A DNA stretch of 64,000 nucleotides, taken from assembly GCF_001661915.1 (NCBI RefSeq), contig NZ_LYWY01000033.1:1-64000 (forward strand). Reading direction: 5' to 3'. Under the pieces are notes generated by a model. The model searched no databases. It was not told the DNA's origin and worked only from the letters and a program-made list of their open reading frames with translations. This DNA is from Croceicoccus pelagius. Lineage in GTDB: Bacteria; Pseudomonadota; Alphaproteobacteria; Sphingomonadales; Sphingomonadaceae. Within the stretch, counting starts at the first letter, position 1; each line of letters starts with the position of its first letter. The position numbers and the translations under genes are program-made. Of this stretch, positions 53,616-64,000 are shown in pieces.

Positions 53616-54317
53616 TCAGAGCCTTTCCCTGAGTGCCTTGGCGCGTTCCTGCGCAGCGCGCGAGATTGCGCCGTGATGGGCTTCCTGCATGTCCAGAAGT
53701 GCGACCTCGACCGCAAAAGCATCGGCCAGCGCGCCTTCGTCGAGGAACTTGTCGACGGGCATGACGCACTTGCGCGTCTCGACACAGGCGACGAGCGAAC
53801 GAAGCTCGTCGTCGGCCAGAAGGGTTTCGCGCGTCTCGCGGTTCACCGAACCGCCCATCGTGGTTTTGAGGCCACGCTTGAGCGCAGCGCGGGCGACGGT
53901 CTTCACCATCGCGATCGTTTCGTCGCAGTTGACCCCGTTGCCGCCGAAGCTGGCGGTTAGGTCGGTGCGTCCGACGGTCACTTCGGTCAGCTTGGTGCCG
54001 GCGTCGAGCAGTTCCTCGATGCGTTCGACCGCATTCTTCGTTTCCACCGTGACGCCGACGTGGTCGAATGCGCCGTTGGGCAGCATGTCCATATACTTCG
54101 ACATGGCAAAGCCGCTTTCGATCATCGGCGCGACGACCGAGCGAATGCCGAGCATTTGCAGGAAGCGGATGTCGGATTTCGCCTCGCAACCGCCGATCTT
54201 TATCAGGTACGGCAGGTTGTTTCGCAGTGCGAAGGCAAACTCCGCAGCGACGGTATCACGCGATAGTCCCTCGGCCTCGAACTCTCCCTTCAGGCCGACG
54301 ATTCTCGATAGATCCAT
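53616..54317 (-). CDS. HpcH/HpaI/CitE-type aldolase-like protein
   Basis: This 233-residue TIM-barrel protein resembles the HpcH/HpaI aldolase and citrate lyase beta family. The metal-binding Glu region is VTVETKNAVERIEELL and the Asp is in VGRTDLTASFGG; an Arg-like N-terminal segment is less clear. Family members cleave or form C-C bonds using pyruvate, acetyl-CoA or oxaloacetate. The start has AGGGAAAC upstream. Within a CDP-sugar cluster its job is unknown; it might make or remove a carbon branch or supply a keto acid to the ThDP enzyme. Confidence 0.78.
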   Translation of the reverse strand: MDLSRIVGLKGEFEAEGLSRDTVAAEFAFALRNNLPYLIKIGGCEAKSDIRFLQMLGIRSVVAPMIESGFAMSKYMDMLPNGAFDHVGVTVETKNAVERIEELLDAGTKLTEVTVGRTDLTASFGGNGVNCDETIAMVKTVARAALKRGLKTTMGGSVNRETRETLLADDELRSLVACVETRKCVMPVDKFLDEGALADAFAVEVALLDMQEAHHGAISRAAQERAKALRERL

Positions 54318-54363
54318 GTTTCCCTCGTCTTTTCTTTTCTTGTTGGCGACCCTGAAACGACCG

Positions 54364-55725
54364 TCAGGAACGGTTGCCCGCGACGAACCCGTGGATCGTC
54401 TCGGAAACGTAGTTGAGGTGTGCCTCGGTCAGACCGGGGTAGAGACCGATCCAGAAGCAACGCTCGGTAACTGCGTCGGCATTGGTCAACTCACCAACGA
54501 CGCGATAGTTGCGATCCTTCATGTAAGGCTGGCGCAGAAGGTTGCCGCCGAACAGCAGGCGCGTGCCGATCTTCTTGTCGTTGAGGAACTTCACGAGGTC
54601 GTCGCGGCTGAAGCCCACGTCCTCGCGCAGCGTGATCGGGAAACCGAACCAGCTCGGCTCGCTGTTGGGCGTGGCCTTGGGCAGGATCATCACGTCCTCT
54701 AAGTCGCTGAGCATTTCGGTCAGCAGCGCGAAGTTGCGTGAACGGTCGGCGATGAACCCGTCGAGGCGGCCGAGCTGGGCAAGGCCGACGGCGGCCTGCA
54801 TGTCGGTGATCTTCAGGTTATAGCCGCAGTGGCTGTAGGTGTACTTGTGGTCGTAGCCGAAGGGCAGCGAACCGAGGCGGCGTCCGAAGCGTTTGCCGCA
54901 CGTGTTATCCTCGCCCGGCGCGCACCAGCAGTCGCGGCCCCAGTCGCGGAACGATTCCATGACGCGCTTGAGGCGCGGCTTGTTGGTGAAGACCGCGCCG
55001 CCTTCGCCCATCGTGATGTGGTGGGCGGGGTAGAAGCTGAGCGTGCCGAGGTCGCCGAAGGTGCCGACGCTCTGCCCGTTGTACGTCGCGCCGAGCGCGT
55101 CGCAGCAGTCTTCGACCACCCACAGGTTGTGCTTTTCAGCCACGCGCATGACTTCGCCGAGATCGAACGGGTTGCCGAGCGTGTGCGCGATCATGATCGC
55201 GCGCGTCTTGTCGGTGACGGCGGCCTCGATCATCTCGGGCTTGATGTTGTAAGTCGGGATATCGACGTCGACGAAGACCGGAACCGCGCCGAACTGCAGC
55301 GCCGGATTCACCGTGGTGGGGAAGCCGGTAGCGACGGTGATGACTTCATCGCCGGGCTTCAGCGCTTCGCTGCGGTGATAGTGCGAGGTCAGCGTCTGGA
55401 AAGCGACGAGGTTCGCCGACGAGCCCGAGTTCACCGTGATCGCATGCTCGACACCGATGCGAGCGGCAAGCTTTGCCTCGAACTCGGTGTTGAAGCGGCC
55501 GGTGGTCAGCCAGAAGTCGAGGCAGCTTTCGGCCAGCAGCTGCATGTCGGTATCGCCGTAGACCTTGCCCGAAACCGGCACCGGGCTCTCGCCGGGGACG
55601 AATTCCTTGGGTGCGTGGAAGTTGCGCGCATACTGGCCGACGAGATCGACGATCAGGTTGCGGAACTCGGGTTCGGAGAGGTCGCCGGGAACCTGCCGCG
55701 GATCGATTGCGGGTTTGTCGTTCAT
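54364..55725 (-). CDS. rfbH: CDP-4-keto-6-deoxyglucose 3-dehydrase (E1, RfbH/DdhC)
   Basis: This 453-residue PMP- and [2Fe-2S]-dependent dehydrase removes the C3 hydroxyl from CDP-4-keto-6-deoxyglucose. The usual PLP lysine is replaced by His in [14 protein letters not shown] (His235/236). The iron-sulfur cysteines follow the E1 pattern exactly: Cys208, 57 residues, Cys266, one residue, Cys268, seven residues, Cys276. The ATG at 55725 lies 7 bases after rfbG. It needs a reductase partner (E3/DdhD), which I do not find in the window. Confidence 0.95.
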   Translation of the reverse strand: MNDKPAIDPRQVPGDLSEPEFRNLIVDLVGQYARNFHAPKEFVPGESPVPVSGKVYGDTDMQLLAESCLDFWLTTGRFNTEFEAKLAARIGVEHAITVNSGSSANLVAFQTLTSHYHRSEALKPGDEVITVATGFPTTVNPALQFGAVPVFVDVDIPTYNIKPEMIEAAVTDKTRAIMIAHTLGNPFDLGEVMRVAEKHNLWVVEDCCDALGATYNGQSVGTFGDLGTLSFYPAHHITMGEGGAVFTNKPRLKRVMESFRDWGRDCWCAPGEDNTCGKRFGRRLGSLPFGYDHKYTYSHCGYNLKITDMQAAVGLAQLGRLDGFIADRSRNFALLTEMLSDLEDVMILPKATPNSEPSWFGFPITLREDVGFSRDDLVKFLNDKKIGTRLLFGGNLLRQPYMKDRNYRVVGELTNADAVTERCFWIGLYPGLTEAHLNYVSETIHGFVAGNRS

Positions 55726-55732
55726 CGGAAAA

Positions 55733-56809
55733 TTAGGCTCCCTGGAGGGCACGCTCCATGCGTGCACGGTATTGTGTGAGTTGTTCGGATGTAATTGCGC
55801 GGGCATCGCCGCCGTCGGCGACCGATCGGTGCCATGCGACGATCCAGCGGATGGTTTCGGCAAGGCCGAGGGCGGGCTGCCAGCCCAGTTTCGCACGGGC
55901 CTTGGAACAGTCGAGCCGCAGGAGGTTCGCCTCGTGCGGTTTGGGGCCGTCGTCGAGATCGAAGCCGCCTTCGCCCCATTCGTTGATCATCTTCTCGACG
56001 ATCCAGCCGACGGGCTGTGTATCGCTGTCGGCCGGACCGAAGTTCCAGCCGTCGGCATAGTCGCGCTCGCCCTTGGCAAGACGCTGCGCGATCAAAAGGT
56101 AGCCGCCAAGCGCCTCCAGAACGTGCTGCCACGGGCGGACCGCGTGGGGCGAGCGGATCTGGACGCGTTCGCCTGCGACCATGGCGCGCACGATGTCGGG
56201 AATCAGCCGGTCGACCGCCCAGTCGCCGCCGCCGATGACGTTACCGGCGCGGACCGAGGCGAGCAGGGGCGCGCCCTCTCCCTCGAAGAAGGAGCGGCGG
56301 TAGGATGCAATGGCGATTTCGGCCGCGCCCTTCGACGAACTGTAAGGATCGTGACCGCCCATCGGGTCGCTTTCGCGGTAGGGCCAGATCCATTCGCGGT
56401 TCTCGTAGCACTTGTCGCTCGTCACGCAGACGATGGCATCTAGCGAGGCCGCGCGGCGACACGCGTCGAGCACGTGGACCGTGCCCTGCACGTTCGTCGC
56501 GTAAGTGCCGACCGGATCGTCGTAGGACGTGCGTACGATCGGCTGTGCGGCGAGATGGAAGACGACTTGCGGGTCGCAGGCGGCCATCGCCGCATCGACT
56601 GCGTCAAGATCCCGAATGTCGCCTTCGATATGCGTGACGAGATTCGCGATGCCTGCTTGATTGAACAGGCTAACGTCCTCTGCCGGAAGAGCGAAGCCGG
56701 TAACTTCGGCCCCCATCTCAACCAGCCAGAGCGCGAGCCATGACCCCTTGAAACCGGTGTGACCGGTGAGGAAGACCCTGCGGCCTTCCCAGAAGTCCGG
56801 GTTTACCAA
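55733..56809 (-). CDS. rfbG: CDP-glucose 4,6-dehydratase
   Basis: This 358-residue extended SDR converts CDP-glucose to CDP-4-keto-6-deoxyglucose. The opening [20 protein letters not shown] is typical, with the catalytic Tyr-Lys in [11 protein letters not shown] and [20 protein letters not shown] later. No ATG exists near the start. TTG at 56809 overlaps the rfbF stop (TTGGTAA) and gives the length of Salmonella RfbG; TTG at 56815 or 56836 are alternatives. The start is the only weak point. Confidence 0.93.
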   Translation of the reverse strand: MVNPDFWEGRRVFLTGHTGFKGSWLALWLVEMGAEVTGFALPAEDVSLFNQAGIANLVTHIEGDIRDLDAVDAAMAACDPQVVFHLAAQPIVRTSYDDPVGTYATNVQGTVHVLDACRRAASLDAIVCVTSDKCYENREWIWPYRESDPMGGHDPYSSSKGAAEIAIASYRRSFFEGEGAPLLASVRAGNVIGGGDWAVDRLIPDIVRAMVAGERVQIRSPHAVRPWQHVLEALGGYLLIAQRLAKGERDYADGWNFGPADSDTQPVGWIVEKMINEWGEGGFDLDDGPKPHEANLLRLDCSKARAKLGWQPALGLAETIRWIVAWHRSVADGGDARAITSEQLTQYRARMERALQGA

Positions 56810-57570
56810 GTTTTCCAAGGAGCACCCTTTTCCCAAAGTTCTTCGAGATGCAGCTTGTCGCGCAGCGTGTCCATCGGCTGCCAGAAGCCCTTGTGATGGT
56901 AGCCGTGCAGTTCACCGTCGTTGGCAAGGGCTTCCATCGGCTCACGCTCCCAGATCGAGGAAGGCCCGTCGATGTAATCGATCACCGAGGGATCGAGCAC
57001 AAAGAAGCCGCCGTTGATGAGACCGCCGTCACCAGCCGGCTTTTCGCGGAAGCCGCTGACCCGGTCGCCATCGAATTCCAGCGCGCCGAAGCGGCCCGGA
57101 GGGGCAACCGCGGTGACAGTGCCCTTGCCGCCGTGCGACTTGTGGAAGTTTACCAGCGCGGTCACGTCGATGTCGGCAACGCCGTCGCCGTAGGTGAAGC
57201 AGAAGGCCTCGCCTTCATCGAGGTAGGAGCGAACGGCCTTGAGGCGGCCGCCGGTCATCGTCTCGGGTCCGGTTTCGACCAGCGTGATGCGCCAGCCCTC
57301 GTTCCAGTTGCGATGCACTTCCATCTTGTTTTCCGCCAGATCGATCGTGACGTCGGCGGTGTGGAGGAAGTAGTTCGCGAAATACTCCTTGATCAGGTAG
57401 CCCTTGTAGCCAAGGCAGATCACGAAGTCTTTGATACCATGCGAAGAATAGATCTTCATGATGTGCCAGAGAATCGGCATCCCGCCGACTTCGACCATCG
57501 GTTTGGGGCGAACGGAAGTTTCTTCACCGAGCCTCGTGCCGAGGCCACCTGCCAGAATTACTGCTTTCAA
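56803..57570 (-). CDS. rfbF: glucose-1-phosphate cytidylyltransferase
   Basis: This 255-residue nucleotidyltransferase makes CDP-glucose from CTP and glucose 1-phosphate, the first step toward 3,6-dideoxyhexoses. The signature AVILAGGLGTRLGEETSVRP is at about 4-23, followed by KPMVEVGGMPILWHI and FTYGDGVADIDV. The TTG start at 57570 (GAGAG upstream) gives the normal length; the frame extends 17 codons further without a better start. It is the first gene of the minus-strand polysaccharide cluster. Confidence 0.94.
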   Translation of the reverse strand: MKAVILAGGLGTRLGEETSVRPKPMVEVGGMPILWHIMKIYSSHGIKDFVICLGYKGYLIKEYFANYFLHTADVTIDLAENKMEVHRNWNEGWRITLVETGPETMTGGRLKAVRSYLDEGEAFCFTYGDGVADIDVTALVNFHKSHGGKGTVTAVAPPGRFGALEFDGDRVSGFREKPAGDGGLINGGFFVLDPSVIDYIDGPSSIWEREPMEALANDGELHGYHHKGFWQPMDTLRDKLHLEELWEKGAPWKTW

Positions 57571-57684
57571 GTTTCTCTCTCGTAGGTTGCCTCGAAAGGT
57601 CTCCGGGCACCGGAAATGCATAATTGAACGACCGCCCCGCGCATGGCCGGACGGTCGGTTGGCGACCCGTGGTATGATACAAAC

Positions 57685-57855
57685 TTATGCTGCACTGCAC
57701 AATAATTTTCACCGTCGGTTCGGCACATTACTCTGCGGGTACAGCAAACTTAACAAATGATATAGCTATCCCCCCGGAAAGCTTGGAAAATCTTACTCAA
57801 TGTTGCGGCTCTCTCAACCAACCTGAAGCAACCGTCAACCTGCAGTGCAGCATAA
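57685..57855. repeat. 171-nt segment bounded by 15-bp inverted repeats
   Basis: A perfect 15-bp inverted repeat, TTATGCTGCACTGCA at 57685-57699 and TGCAGTGCAGCATAA at 57841-57855, encloses 141 bases of lower GC content. It lies in the gap of about 530 bases between rfbF and the small-protein gene (57571-58100), where I see no gene. It could be a MITE-like element, a paired operator, or a folded leader. The remaining gap sequence shows nothing else I can name. Confidence 0.6.
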
Positions 57856-58100
57856 ATGATAGCTTTCGAGTATGGCTATAGACAGACCGGGATGCACAAC
57901 GCCCGAAATCGACGAGTAGTTCCCGACAAACGACGAATTGACCTGAATGTGACAATCGGGTGGCAAGCTCGCATCCGAATCCTGCTTTGTAGAAATTCGG
58001 CAATGAGTAGTTCGACAGCGGCTCTGGGCAATCGCCTTGGATATGTTATCCTAACGACGTCTGGGGACACACGGTCCGCCATTCTATCGGGACAATCGAC

Positions 58101-58388
58101 ATGACGAACTTTTATCGCACCGTTGTCTGGTGTGCCGCACTGGCCATGGCGGTGCCGGTCGTGGCGGGAGAAAACGACGAGACCGCCGTCACCGACGATG
58201 GCGAGAACGCGCAGAAGCCCGATCCCAACGAGATCGTCTGCGAATACCGCCGTCCGACAGGCAGCCGCATCCGCGAGAAGATCTGCCGCACGCGCGCGCA
58301 GGCCGAGGAAGAGGCGCGGCTCAACCGGCACATGCTGGAGCGCGGTTCGGGCAGCGTAGGGCGGACGATGGCTTCGCCCAACGGCTGA
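58101..58388 (+). CDS. small exported protein of unknown function
   Basis: This 95-residue protein has an N-terminal signal peptide (about 1-22, ending VPVVAG), an acidic linker, and a basic segment with two Cys: EIVCEYRRPTGSRIREKICR. The Cys pair is spaced to form one disulfide in the periplasm. Short exported proteins with this kind of VCxYxxxTGSRI...KxC core occur widely in sphingomonads as far as I know, without assigned function. It stands alone between the polysaccharide cluster and the rplJL terminator. Confidence 0.72.
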   Translation: MTNFYRTVVWCAALAMAVPVVAGENDETAVTDDGENAQKPDPNEIVCEYRRPTGSRIREKICRTRAQAEEEARLNRHMLERGSGSVGRTMASPNG

Positions 58389-58439
58389 TCTGCGACGAAC
58401 ACACGACGTGCTATTTGTAAAAACCGAAGACGCATAAGA

Positions 58440-58467
58440 AAAGGGCAGCCCGCGAAAGCTGCCCTTT
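58440..58467 (-). terminator. intrinsic terminator of rplJL
   Basis: A 10-bp perfect stem AAAGGGCAGC / GCTGCCCTTT with an 8-base loop lies about 45 bases after the rplL stop. On the minus strand it is followed by TTCTT. It may also end transcription of the small-protein gene arriving on the plus strand. Confidence 0.85.
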
Positions 58468-58511
58468 CCCGTATGATCTCGCTGAACGAGATCGAAGGTA
58501 AGCGATAAGGC

Positions 58512-58889
58512 TTACTTGAGCTCGACGGTGCCGCCAGCTGCTTCGATCTTGCCCTTGATCTCTTCGGCTTCTGCCTTGTTGACGCCTTCCTTGACGGCCT
58601 TCGGCGCACCTTCGACGAGAGCCTTGGCATCGGCGAGGCCCAGGCCGGTGATGGCGCGGACTTCCTTGATGACCTGGATCTTCTTGCCACCGTCGCCGGT
58701 GAGGATCACGTCGAATTCGTCCTTTTCTTCAGCGGCGGCAGCGCCGTCGCCACCACCAGCAGGTGCGGCAACAGCAACAGCAGCGGCAGCCGAAACGCCC
58801 CATGCTTCTTCAAGGGCAGTTGCAAGTTCAGCGGCTTCGAGAACGGTCAGCTGCGACAGTTCTTCGACGATCTTCTGGATATCAGCCAT
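58512..58889 (-). CDS. rplL: 50S ribosomal protein L7/L12
   Basis: This 125-residue stalk protein recruits and activates translation GTPases. The N-terminal dimerisation domain (1-35, [20 protein letters not shown]), Ala/Gly-rich hinge (36-54) and C-terminal domain ([36 protein letters not shown]) are complete. It lies 72 bases after rplJ in the usual order and ends before a strong terminator. Confidence 0.98.
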   Translation of the reverse strand: MADIQKIVEELSQLTVLEAAELATALEEAWGVSAAAAVAVAAPAGGGDGAAAAEEKDEFDVILTGDGGKKIQVIKEVRAITGLGLADAKALVEGAPKAVKEGVNKAEAEEIKGKIEAAGGTVELK

Positions 58890-58961
58890 TTGTATTCACT
58901 CCTAAGTTCATGCCCGGCGCGGCTGAAATTGCCTGTCCGCCGGCAAATCGCTTGAAACGTC

Positions 58962-59477
58962 TTATGCAGCGTCCTTGGCGGCGTATGCGCCGAAGACACG
59001 GGCAAGCTTCGCAGCCGGGGCAGTCGACAGCTGGGCGATCTTCGTCGCCGGTGCGTTGACAAGACCAACCAGCTTGGCGCGCAGTTCGTCGAGCGAGGGC
59101 ATAGAGGCGAGCGCCTTCACACCATCGGCATCGAGCACCTGCGAACCCATCGAACCGCCAACGACCTCGAGCTTGTCGGTGGTCTTGGCGAAGTCGATGA
59201 CGACCTTTGCCGCCGCAACCGGATCGACCGAAGTCGCCAGCGCGGTGGGGCCGGTCAGGAAATCGTCGATACCGGCATAGTCGGTGTCCACGATTGCCCG
59301 CTTGGCAAGACGGTTCTTCGCAACCTTGTAAGTCGCACCAGCGTCACGCATCTTCGAGCGCAGCTCGGTCGACTGGGCGACCGAGAGGCCGAGGTTGCGG
59401 GTGACAACCACCACGCCGACCTCGTTGAAGGTTGCGTTGAGCTCTGCGACCGCGTCGGCTTTTTGCGAACGATCCAT
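58962..59477 (-). CDS. rplJ: 50S ribosomal protein L10
   Basis: This 171-residue protein anchors the L7/L12 stalk to 23S rRNA. The N-terminal rRNA-binding domain (about 1-100, with [20 protein letters not shown] and [12 protein letters not shown]) and the C-terminal L12-binding helices are present. The ATG at 59477 follows AGGAG. It has no rplKA genes upstream: the nearest upstream genes are an XRE/DUF2975 module, and a terminator separates them. Confidence 0.98.
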   Translation of the reverse strand: MDRSQKADAVAELNATFNEVGVVVVTRNLGLSVAQSTELRSKMRDAGATYKVAKNRLAKRAIVDTDYAGIDDFLTGPTALATSVDPVAAAKVVIDFAKTTDKLEVVGGSMGSQVLDADGVKALASMPSLDELRAKLVGLVNAPATKIAQLSTAPAAKLARVFGAYAAKDAA

Positions 59478-59495
59478 GTTTGCTCCTTCACGTTT

Positions 59496-59519
59496 GATCG
59501 CCTGCCGAAACAGGCGATC
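59496..59519 (-). promoter_or_regulatory. hairpin in the rplJ leader
   Basis: GATCGCCTG and CAGGCGATC form a perfect 9-bp stem with a 6-base loop, just upstream of the rplJ ribosome site. L10 leaders are typically bound by the L10-L12 complex to repress translation; this hairpin could be part of such a site. The rest of the leader (59520-59737) must hold the rplJL promoter, but I cannot place it with confidence. Confidence 0.5.
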
Positions 59520-59737
59520 GGCTCATTGTGTCCACGCGCCATTGCCCGAAGGCTCCGGCGTGCGGGCGAGTCCGTTCGATCAGGGAAGGAGGAGCGCTTG
59601 CCCTTTCGCAAAAGGATGGGCGCGAATGGCAGACCCGAAAGTCGCCTGAAATCTCGTTTCCCCGTCTAGGCTGGAAATTAAGACCGGCATATTCCGGTCA
59701 CCAACTGTCTCGGACGGATGACGACGGCAAACCGAAA

Positions 59738-59763
59738 AGGCCCACCGACATCGCGGCGGGCCT
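59738..59763 (-). terminator. terminator of the XRE/DUF2975 module
   Basis: On the minus strand, AGGCCCGCCGCGATGTCGGT followed by GGGCCT forms a GC-rich hairpin and is followed by TTTCGG. It separates the XRE/DUF2975 module from rplJL, so rplJ must have its own promoter downstream. Confidence 0.7.
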
Positions 59764-59840
59764 CTAAAGGGTTTGGCGAGAGAGTCAAGCCGGGACCGGG
59801 CCTTCCTCCTACTCTGCGTCCCCCTTACTCTGCGTCCCCC

Positions 59841-60050
59841 TTACTCTCCGTCGTAGCCCAGCAGGTCGCCCGGCTGGCAGTCGAGCTCCCGGCAGATCGC
59901 CTCCAGCGTGGAGAACCGGATGGCCTTGGCCTTGCCGGTCTTCAGGATCGAGAGGTTGGCAAGAGTGAGGCCGACGCGGTCTGCCAGCTCGGTCAGCGTC
60001 ATGCGGCGTTCGTGGAGCAGGTCGTCCAGTTTCACGGTCACGGGCATCAC
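59841..60050 (-). CDS. small XRE-family helix-turn-helix regulator
   Basis: This 69-residue Cro/C1-type DNA-binding protein has the helix-turn-helix LTELADRVGLTLANLSILKT (about 19-38) and the typical ending LEAICRELDCQPGDLLGY. It resembles the YozG-like regulators that pair with DUF2975 membrane proteins. It overlaps the DUF2975 stop by 4 bases. It probably autoregulates the module through ATATCG palindromes upstream. Confidence 0.88.
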   Translation of the reverse strand: MMPVTVKLDDLLHERRMTLTELADRVGLTLANLSILKTGKAKAIRFSTLEAICRELDCQPGDLLGYDGE

Positions 60051-60571
60051 ACGGTTCCTTCCAGGTCGGCGCGCATCTCGGTTCCCTTGCGGAAAACGCG
60101 GGCGAGGACGAAGAGGATGATGACCAGCAGGATCGCGCTGAGCGAGATGCCATCGCCTTCGATGGTATTACCTTCGGTCATCTGTTCCAGCATGACGGCC
60201 CCTGCGGAAAGCGGCAGGCTGATGATCTGGATGGCAAGCATGAGCCAGGCCATGCGGGCAAGGCGCGTCGCGTTTTCCGGCACGAAGGGATCACCTTCGC
60301 CCACGGTATTGACGATGCGGCGGCACAGCCATGTCACGACGAAGACCATGCCAAGGACGATCGCACCAAGCCCGGCCATGCCGGCAAGCACGGGCAGCGC
60401 GTCGGGCACGACGCCTTCGGCGTTCAGCTCTGCGATGATCTGGGCGCGGAACAGGAAGATGGCCGGGACCGCGACGGTGCAGATGACGGCCGCGAGCCCG
60501 GTGATCACCTGGATGATGATGAGGATGACCCGCGCGATGGCAAGCAAGGGGTCGATGCGTTTTAGCGACAT
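60047..60571 (-). CDS. DUF2975 membrane protein
   Basis: This 174-residue inner-membrane protein has four predicted helices (about 13-42, 60-85, 108-130, 142-162). The loop VNTVGEGDPFVPENATRLAR is the hallmark of DUF2975. Such proteins are regularly coupled to a small XRE regulator; their function is unknown. The start follows a good purine-rich site (GGAGCCCCGCCC), and 48 bases separate it from a 45-residue peptide gene. Confidence 0.86.
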   Translation of the reverse strand: MSLKRIDPLLAIARVILIIIQVITGLAAVICTVAVPAIFLFRAQIIAELNAEGVVPDALPVLAGMAGLGAIVLGMVFVVTWLCRRIVNTVGEGDPFVPENATRLARMAWLMLAIQIISLPLSAGAVMLEQMTEGNTIEGDGISLSAILLVIILFVLARVFRKGTEMRADLEGTV

Positions 60572-60619
60572 GGGCGGGGCTCCTTCGTGTAAGAGTGTCA
60601 GGTCGGGAAGGACCGGTCG

Positions 60620-60757
60620 TCAGGCGACGACCGGCGCAACCGCAACCGCTGCCGAGGCGTAAGTCATGGCGGGCGTGGTGACCGTGGATGCCCACATGCC
60701 GACCGTCAGCAAGATGGCGGCGAACACGGCGGTGAGGTTGGTCTGATTGAACGTCAT
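60620..60757 (-). CDS. 45-residue single-helix peptide, first gene of the XRE/DUF2975 module
   Basis: An ATG at 60757 follows GGAGTTCGG and encodes a 45-residue peptide with one hydrophobic helix (VFAAILLTVGMWAST) and an Ala/Val-rich tail. It may be a membrane micropeptide or a short exported peptide. It precedes the DUF2975 gene in the same direction, immediately behind the palindrome cluster. I do not recognise it. Confidence 0.6.
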   Translation of the reverse strand: MTFNQTNLTAVFAAILLTVGMWASTVTTPAMTYASAAVAVAPVVA

Positions 60758-60777
60758 TTTCCGAACTCCGATATGGG

Positions 60778-60842
60778 TGATATCGATATTCAATAATACG
60801 GGATGCAATTATCGTCAATCGATAAATATCGAAAAACGATAT
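60778..60842. promoter_or_regulatory. cluster of ATATCG palindromes, candidate XRE operators
   Basis: The palindromes are ATATCGATAT at 60780-60789 and ATATCGAAAAACGATAT at 60826-60842 (6-bp perfect arms, 5-base spacer). Further half-sites, such as ATCGATAAATATCG, lie at 60819-60832 between and overlapping them. They sit upstream of the peptide gene that starts the XRE module and are the natural target for the XRE protein. Binding is inferred. Confidence 0.55.
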
Positions 60843-60937
60843 GTCGTTGATTGTTTTACGGAAAATCCAGGTGCGGCAGAGCGCATCAGGCCGGCCGAGA
60901 CAGCAAAAAAGCAGGATCGAAACGCGGTCCGCACCCT

Positions 60938-60966
60938 TTGACAGGGGCGGGGGCGGCTCCTATATG
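60938..60966 (+). promoter_or_regulatory. sigma-70-type promoter upstream of rpoB
   Basis: TTGACA (60938-60943) and TATATG (60961-60966) are separated by exactly 17 bases. The -35 is perfect and the -10 keeps the essential TATA. Transcription would start near 60973 and give a leader of about 255 bases before rpoB. Confidence 0.75.
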
Positions 60967-61227
60967 CGGCCTCGTTCGAAGGCTTCGAGCAAGGCGGCCC
61001 TGGCGCGGGGGCCGACCCGGGATGGAGGCCTCGGATTCAGCGAAACGACGCGACGGCTGTGGGCCGGGAATACCTCGGAAAGGGGCGGATTCCCGTTTGT
61101 CCTGCGGCCTTTTGTCGTTTTTGCAGTATCGCACGCGTGCGACGAAATCCCCTGCCGGGGCGGCAGACCGACTCGAATGTCGGCAGGTCCGAATCGGCAC
61201 AACACGAAGCAGAGGCTCCATACCTTT
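60967..61227 (+). other. rpoB leader
   Basis: This untranslated stretch of about 260 bases lies between the promoter and rpoB. It contains the perfect 14-bp palindrome TCGCACGCGTGCGA at 61129-61142 behind a T-rich segment (TTTTGTCGTTTTTGC). No peptide with a convincing start was found. It could attenuate rpoB expression; this is not shown. Confidence 0.45.

Positions 61228-64000
<2,773 letters not shown>

Noticed and set aside
57571-58100. Search for tRNA or small RNA in the gap
   Set aside because: No cloverleaf or known RNA motif was recognised; only the long inverted repeat stands out.
57856-58104. 82-codon open frame before the small exported protein
   Set aside because: No ribosome site and no protein-like pattern; overlaps the probable promoter of the next gene.

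Overview
The window reads as a chromosomal segment of a GC-rich alphaproteobacterium, most likely a sphingomonad (Sphingomonadales; Novosphingobium, Sphingobium or Erythrobacter-like). This is inferred from protein style: TonB-receptor-centred glycan loci with flavin-dependent halogenases, GspC/PhoX-like proteins, NodT/Emr efflux, and RpoB, L10 and L7/L12 sequences of alphaproteobacterial type. No tRNA, rRNA, CRISPR array or prophage was seen.

Layout. (1) 1-2444: an IS21-family element (istA/istB), cut by the window edge, inserted in the signal-peptide region of a small secreted-protein gene. (2) 2.8-8.2 kb: a LysR regulator; a PhoX-like Tat-exported phosphatase overlapping a GspC-like PDZ protein; an AT-rich gap; and a divergent finR/fpr pair (LysR regulator and ferredoxin-NADP reductase) with two abutting palindromes. 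(3) 8.2-20.1 kb: a late-pathway and salvage cobalamin locus. Two divergent B12 riboswitches lie back to back: one leads a membrane protein-cobO-cobB operon, the other leads btuB-DUF1636-cobT-cobC-cobS-cobD-cbiB-cobQ-cobU. Nearly every gene overlaps the next by a few bases. (4) 20.3-25.1 kb: a tetR-emrB-emrA-nodT tripartite efflux operon.

(5) 25.4-42.5 kb: a maltodextrin utilisation locus. A LacI regulator is divergent from a TonB receptor, which is followed by two flavin-dependent halogenase-family proteins, two GH13 enzymes and a GH97 enzyme. On the other strand follow an inner-membrane GPH-type disaccharide transporter, another exported GH13 and a sugar-porter MFS. The products would take alpha-glucans across the outer membrane, hydrolyse them and import the sugars. 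(6) 42.5-57.6 kb: a long minus-strand surface-polysaccharide cluster. rfbF, rfbG and rfbH make a CDP-3,6-dideoxy-4-ketosugar. A cassette of HpcH-type aldolase, HAD protein, ThDP enzyme and short-chain reductase probably elaborates it. Wza-like and Wzz-like export proteins, a GT2 glycosyltransferase, GtrA, GT87 and GT39 follow. This cassette is the best candidate for an undescribed system: it resembles, but is not identical to, branched-sugar (yersiniose-type) synthesis.

(7) 57.6-64 kb: a 171-nt inverted-repeat-bounded segment, a small exported protein, rplJL on the minus strand, an XRE/DUF2975/micropeptide module with ATATCG palindromes, and rpoB on the plus strand, truncated by the window end. 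rplJL and rpoB are therefore divergent here rather than co-linear.
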